From JABSSA01 sp039984715 (GTDB lineage Bacteria; Pseudomonadota; Alphaproteobacteria; Rhodobacterales; Rhodobacteraceae), in the NCBI GenBank assembly GCA_039984715.1, contig JBDWUA010000012.1, positions 62,001 through 126,000 on the forward strand: 64,000 nucleotides of DNA, in the 5' to 3' direction. The stretch's first letter is position 1, and each line of letters opens with the position of its first letter. The notes under the pieces were generated by a model. The model did no database searches and had not been told where the DNA came from. It saw nothing but the letters and a program-made list of their open reading frames with translations. The translations under genes were made by a program, and so were the position numbers. Shown here piece by piece: positions 61,068 to 64,000 of the stretch.

Positions 61068-62633
61068 ATGAACGTTCCGCAAGAACACTCAGCACAAGAA
61101 TGGGGGCCCTTTGGACGACCCTTGTTTGACGATGCTGAAACCCGCGCCCTTGAACGCGTCGGCGTTGTCGATGTCGGTTCAAACTCGGTTCGATTGGTCG
61201 TCTTTGACGGGGCCGCAAGAAGCCCGGCGTATTTCTTTAATGAAAAGATTCTCTGCGGATTGGGCGCAGGCCTTGGTGATACGGGTCGGTTAAATCCCAA
61301 AGGACGCGCACGCGCATTGTCCGCATTGGCCCGCTTTAAACTTTTGGCGGAAGGCATGGACTTACCCGGCCTGACGGTCATCGCAACTGCCGCCGTTCGG
61401 GATGCCGAAGACGGACCCGAGTTTTGCGCAGAAGTCGAAAAAACCACTGGTTTGCGCATTCATGTCATAGACGGCGACGAAGAAGCCCGCCTTTCAGCGC
61501 AGGGTGTCTTGTTGGGGTGGCCGGGATCTTATGGGCTGATCTGCGATATTGGCGGATCATCTATGGAAATGGCCGAAATATCAGATGGGGCGGTCGGCAG
61601 ACGCCTGACATCAGACCTTGGTCCCTTGAAGATGCAAACGCTGAAAGGCGGCCAAAAGGCACGCAAAGCCTATATCAAAACCGTTCTTGCTGACATGCAG
61701 GAACAGCTGGGCCAACAACGCGATCGCTTGTTTCTGGTCGGCGGGTCGTGGCGCGCAATTGCAAAGATCGACATGGTTCGGCGCGGGTATCCGCTTCACG
61801 TTCTTCATGAATACCGGATGAAGCCGTCCTCTGTCATAAAGACGGTCAAGTTCATCAAAGAATGCGACGATTGGGGCACCTTGCGTGCGCAATGCGGGAT
61901 TTCATCAACACGGATGGGGTTGGTTCCATTGGCTGCCGAAGTGCTTGGGCGTCTGGTGCGGACATTTAAACCTCAAGATATCGCCGTCAGCTCGTATGGT
62001 ATTCGCGAAGGTCTGTTATACGAGCAAATGCCGGAACGGCTGCGTGCGCGTGATCCTTTGATCGAATCCTGCCGTTTTGCCGAAGCCAAGGATGCCCGTC
62101 TACCGGGTTTTGGCCGCCAGCTTTACGATTTCATCCTGCCTTTGTTTCGCAACGTATCTGAGGACCGCAAACGGCTAATCAAAGCGGCGTGCTTGCTGCA
62201 TGATGTCAGTTGGCGCGCGCATCCCGATTACCGTGCCGAAGTCTGCTTTGATAACGCCACGCGTGCGAATATGGGCGGGTTGAAACACAGCGAACGTGTT
62301 TACCTCGGGCTCGCGTTGTTTCACCGTTATTCCAGCAAACGGGATGGAACACGGTTTCAACCTCTTGAACCCTTGCTAACCCCCAAAGACCTGTTGGAAG
62401 CAGAGGTCCTTGGCAAAGCGATGCGATTTGGGGCGATGTTTTGGATGCGTGCCAGTGGGCACCCGGCAGAGTTTCGGTGGTATCCAAAGAAGCAACGCCT
62501 TGAACTGCGCCTAATTCGCGATGCTATGCCGCTTTATGGCGAAGTGGCCGCGGCGCGATTGGAATCCTTGGCATCATCACTAGACGCCGAACTGGTCGTC
62601 AAAAAACAACGCAAAGACGCGGCTATAACTTAA
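61068..62633 (+). CDS. ppx: Exopolyphosphatase (Ppx/GppA family)
   Basis: 521 residues. Removes terminal phosphate from polyphosphate, and possibly pppGpp. ASKHA fold: phosphate-1 motif DVGSNSVRLVVFDG, ATAAVRDAEDGPEF, and DIGGSSMEMAE. The C-terminal helical part (about 315-521) carries HD-like LLHDVSWRAHPDYR. The start MNVPQEHSAQE adds a short leader. Next to ppk, so synthesis and breakdown are coupled. Stop overlaps the convergent gene by 4 bases. Confidence 0.95.
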   Translation: MNVPQEHSAQEWGPFGRPLFDDAETRALERVGVVDVGSNSVRLVVFDGAARSPAYFFNEKILCGLGAGLGDTGRLNPKGRARALSALARFKLLAEGMDLPGLTVIATAAVRDAEDGPEFCAEVEKTTGLRIHVIDGDEEARLSAQGVLLGWPGSYGLICDIGGSSMEMAEISDGAVGRRLTSDLGPLKMQTLKGGQKARKAYIKTVLADMQEQLGQQRDRLFLVGGSWRAIAKIDMVRRGYPLHVLHEYRMKPSSVIKTVKFIKECDDWGTLRAQCGISSTRMGLVPLAAEVLGRLVRTFKPQDIAVSSYGIREGLLYEQMPERLRARDPLIESCRFAEAKDARLPGFGRQLYDFILPLFRNVSEDRKRLIKAACLLHDVSWRAHPDYRAEVCFDNATRANMGGLKHSERVYLGLALFHRYSSKRDGTRFQPLEPLLTPKDLLEAEVLGKAMRFGAMFWMRASGHPAEFRWYPKKQRLELRLIRDAMPLYGEVAAARLESLASSLDAELVVKKQRKDAAIT

Positions 62634-62989
62634 ATGTCGATCTGTTCTTCTGGGTCTGCACCCTGTTCTTTTGGATCAGCGGGTGGCTTTTTACGGATAA
62701 TAATATCGCCGTTTTCAAGGATTTCGGGCACCTCATAGGTGCTCCAATCTTCGACCTGATCAAACACTTCAATCAATGCTGGGCCCATTGCATCGACAAA
62801 CTCTTTGAAGGCCGGTCCGGCTTTTAGGACAAAATCCTGCATGTCATCCAATGCAGGTTCCATTTCCTCTAATAGACCTTCCAAGAACATTTGCGCACCG
62901 CGTTCCAGTAACGAAGGCGCCTCGTCGTCTTGCGCCATAATAGGCGTCGCAAAAGACATACATAAAATCAATATGGCTGATTGTTTCAT
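62630..62989 (-). CDS. Small periplasmic protein (conserved-type, unknown)
   Basis: 119 residues with a signal peptide (MKQSAILILCMSFATPIMA) and a very acidic, helical mature part (LLERGAQMFLEGLLEEMEPALDDMQDFVLKAG) ending in a disordered Glu/Pro tail. No catalytic motif. Similar sequences in Rhodobacterales databases are sometimes labelled AAA+ ATPase, but nothing here supports that. Convergent with ppx, overlapping by 4 bases. Confidence 0.7.
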   Translation of the reverse strand: MKQSAILILCMSFATPIMAQDDEAPSLLERGAQMFLEGLLEEMEPALDDMQDFVLKAGPAFKEFVDAMGPALIEVFDQVEDWSTYEVPEILENGDIIIRKKPPADPKEQGADPEEQIDI

Positions 62990-63019
62990 GCGCCCATTAT
63001 GCCAAATTGTGCATAAACA

Positions 63020-64000
63020 TCAAAGTTCGATATCCAACGACACCGGGAAATGGTCAGATGCTGCCACCAAAGCCTCGCGCAGGATCGTGTTTTTCCAACA
63101 TTCCGGATCATCCAAAGGATGCCAGATGCGCCAGTGTGGACCCTTTTGACGCAGATCTTCCGAGATCATGATGTAATCCAGTAACGCCTGCAAATACCGC
63201 TTTTCCTTGCTGATCCAAAAGCGTGACGTTGTCGGCACGGCCCCAATACGTTGCCCCAATGCGCGTGCAGCGTGGGGGTCAAACAGCTTGGGTTCATCCT
63301 TGTTGCCAAGGATGATTTCCACCGAGGACCGTCCAAACAGATATTCGTATTGATCCAGCCCCGGCCCGTCATTCAAATCGCCCATCAAGATGATCGATTC
63401 ATCAGCCTCAAAATGCTGCGCAATGCGTGATCGCAACCAGATCGCTTGCGCCAATTGCTTTCTGCGATTGGCAATGGATTGCTGCATGACTTCGTCACGG
63501 GTTTTGGCCCCGTGAGGCGCTTTGGATTTCAGATGCGCCCCGATCATTCGGACGCGTTGACCACTGACCGTTTCAACACGCAATTCCAAAGGTGGCTTGG
63601 AGAACCGCACCAAATCTTCGGTCGCATCAACATCCAGATCAAGCCGGAACAAACCATCAAATCGAGGGGCATCATCGCGCCCACCTGCCCCGCTTTCTGG
63701 CCCCTGCGGATCATGGTGTGCCGTTAAAACGTCCGGATCATACAGAAAGGCAATTTCCTGTTGCGTGTCATTTGAAAACCCATGGGCAACGGCACGCGTG
63801 CGCAAACCAAACCTTTTGGCAAACGCACCCAGTGCTTTTTCAGTGCTGCGCTTTGGCGATGCGTCCGGCGCTTCGATGATCATCACGCCGTCAGCATCCA
63901 TAGCCTGGAACACGTGCCCAAGCGCCGCGACTTGCTGAGCACGGGTAACGTTATACCGCGATGACCACGCGTCGTCTTCCATCAGCTGGTCATCAGGCCC
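63020..64000 (-). CDS. EEP-family hydrolase, partial (5' end outside window)
   Basis: At least 326 residues in an open frame running past the right edge (GPDDQLMEDDAW...), so the Met at 63982 is internal. It has an endonuclease/exonuclease/phosphatase core: MIIEAPD (metal Glu), MIGAHLKSKAPHG, ILMGDLNDGPGLDQ and the C-terminal AASDHFPVSLDIEL with the catalytic Asp-His. Related in fold to the genes at 35541 and 49129. Nuclease or phosphoesterase; substrate unknown. Confidence 0.82.
   Translation of the reverse strand, partial: GPDDQLMEDDAWSSRYNVTRAQQVAALGHVFQAMDADGVMIIEAPDASPKRSTEKALGAFAKRFGLRTRAVAHGFSNDTQQEIAFLYDPDVLTAHHDPQGPESGAGGRDDAPRFDGLFRLDLDVDATEDLVRFSKPPLELRVETVSGQRVRMIGAHLKSKAPHGAKTRDEVMQQSIANRRKQLAQAIWLRSRIAQHFEADESIILMGDLNDGPGLDQYEYLFGRSSVEIILGNKDEPKLFDPHAARALGQRIGAVPTTSRFWISKEKRYLQALLDYIMISEDLRQKGPHWRIWHPLDDPECWKNTILREALVAASDHFPVSLDIEL

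Overview
The window is chromosomal DNA from an alphaproteobacterium, most likely a Rhodobacterales (Roseobacter-group) species. The support is a phaZ / phaC-phaP polyhydroxyalkanoate locus with CTGC-N3-GCAG operators, an Irr-type Fur regulator divergent from fabA, ThyX, a short prolyl-tRNA synthetase, an HdaA-type DnaA paralogue, single-permease lolD/lol genes, paired GANTC (CcrM) sites and many small proteins of a kind typical of that order. Genus cannot be fixed from the sequence alone. No rRNA, tRNA, CRISPR array, insertion sequence or prophage was seen; coding density is high and most neighbours overlap by 1-16 bases.

Layout. 1-3.6 kb: PHA storage (phasin, synthase, depolymerase). 3.6-9.9 kb: minus-strand accessory run with three alpha/beta hydrolases, two tandem LysM + solute-binding fusions, an M15-like peptidase and a histidine-phosphatase variant. 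10.2-12.2 kb: thrS with a clear terminator. 12.4-14.9 kb: a four-gene bufferin operon (Cys-rich precursor, MNIO DUF692 enzyme, DUF2063 partner, DoxX). 14.9-17 kb: ArsC-like, cold-shock protein, thyX. 17.2-19.5 kb: a TbpB-like lipoprotein followed by a Slam-type TPR/beta-barrel protein, i.e. a candidate type XI secretion pair. 19.6-21.5 kb: glyoxalase and two DUF1194 proteins. 21.5-25.1 kb: MarR and XRE regulators, sdhE, aspartate aminotransferase. 25.6-39.2 kb: transport and catabolism (MATE, hydrolases, enolase-superfamily dehydratase, alcohol dehydrogenase, MFS pump, pcaB, pcaD, nuclease-like protein, Thr/Ser dehydratase, haloacid dehalogenase).

39.4-42.7 kb: unsaturated fatty-acid synthesis (fabA, fabB, fabI) interrupted by a four-helix membrane protein; irr diverges from it. 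43.5-46.2 kb: phytanoyl-CoA dioxygenase, thioesterase, a lipoprotein with a zinc-protease motif, a DMT-type membrane protein and a 29-residue membrane peptide. 46.4-57 kb: parE, EEP hydrolase, Ldh2-type dehydrogenase, the Lol lipoprotein-export genes, a frameshifted serine hydrolase and proS. 57-64 kb: perM-like transporter, hda, ppk, ppx, a periplasmic protein and an EEP protein cut by the window edge.

The most distinctive systems are the Slam/cargo pair, the bufferin operon, the tandem LysM/solute-binding proteins, and several structured intergenic elements (PhaR operators, a GANTC palindrome, two long nested hairpins). Start codons were chosen from Shine-Dalgarno spacing and overlaps; alternatives are given where the choice is weak.
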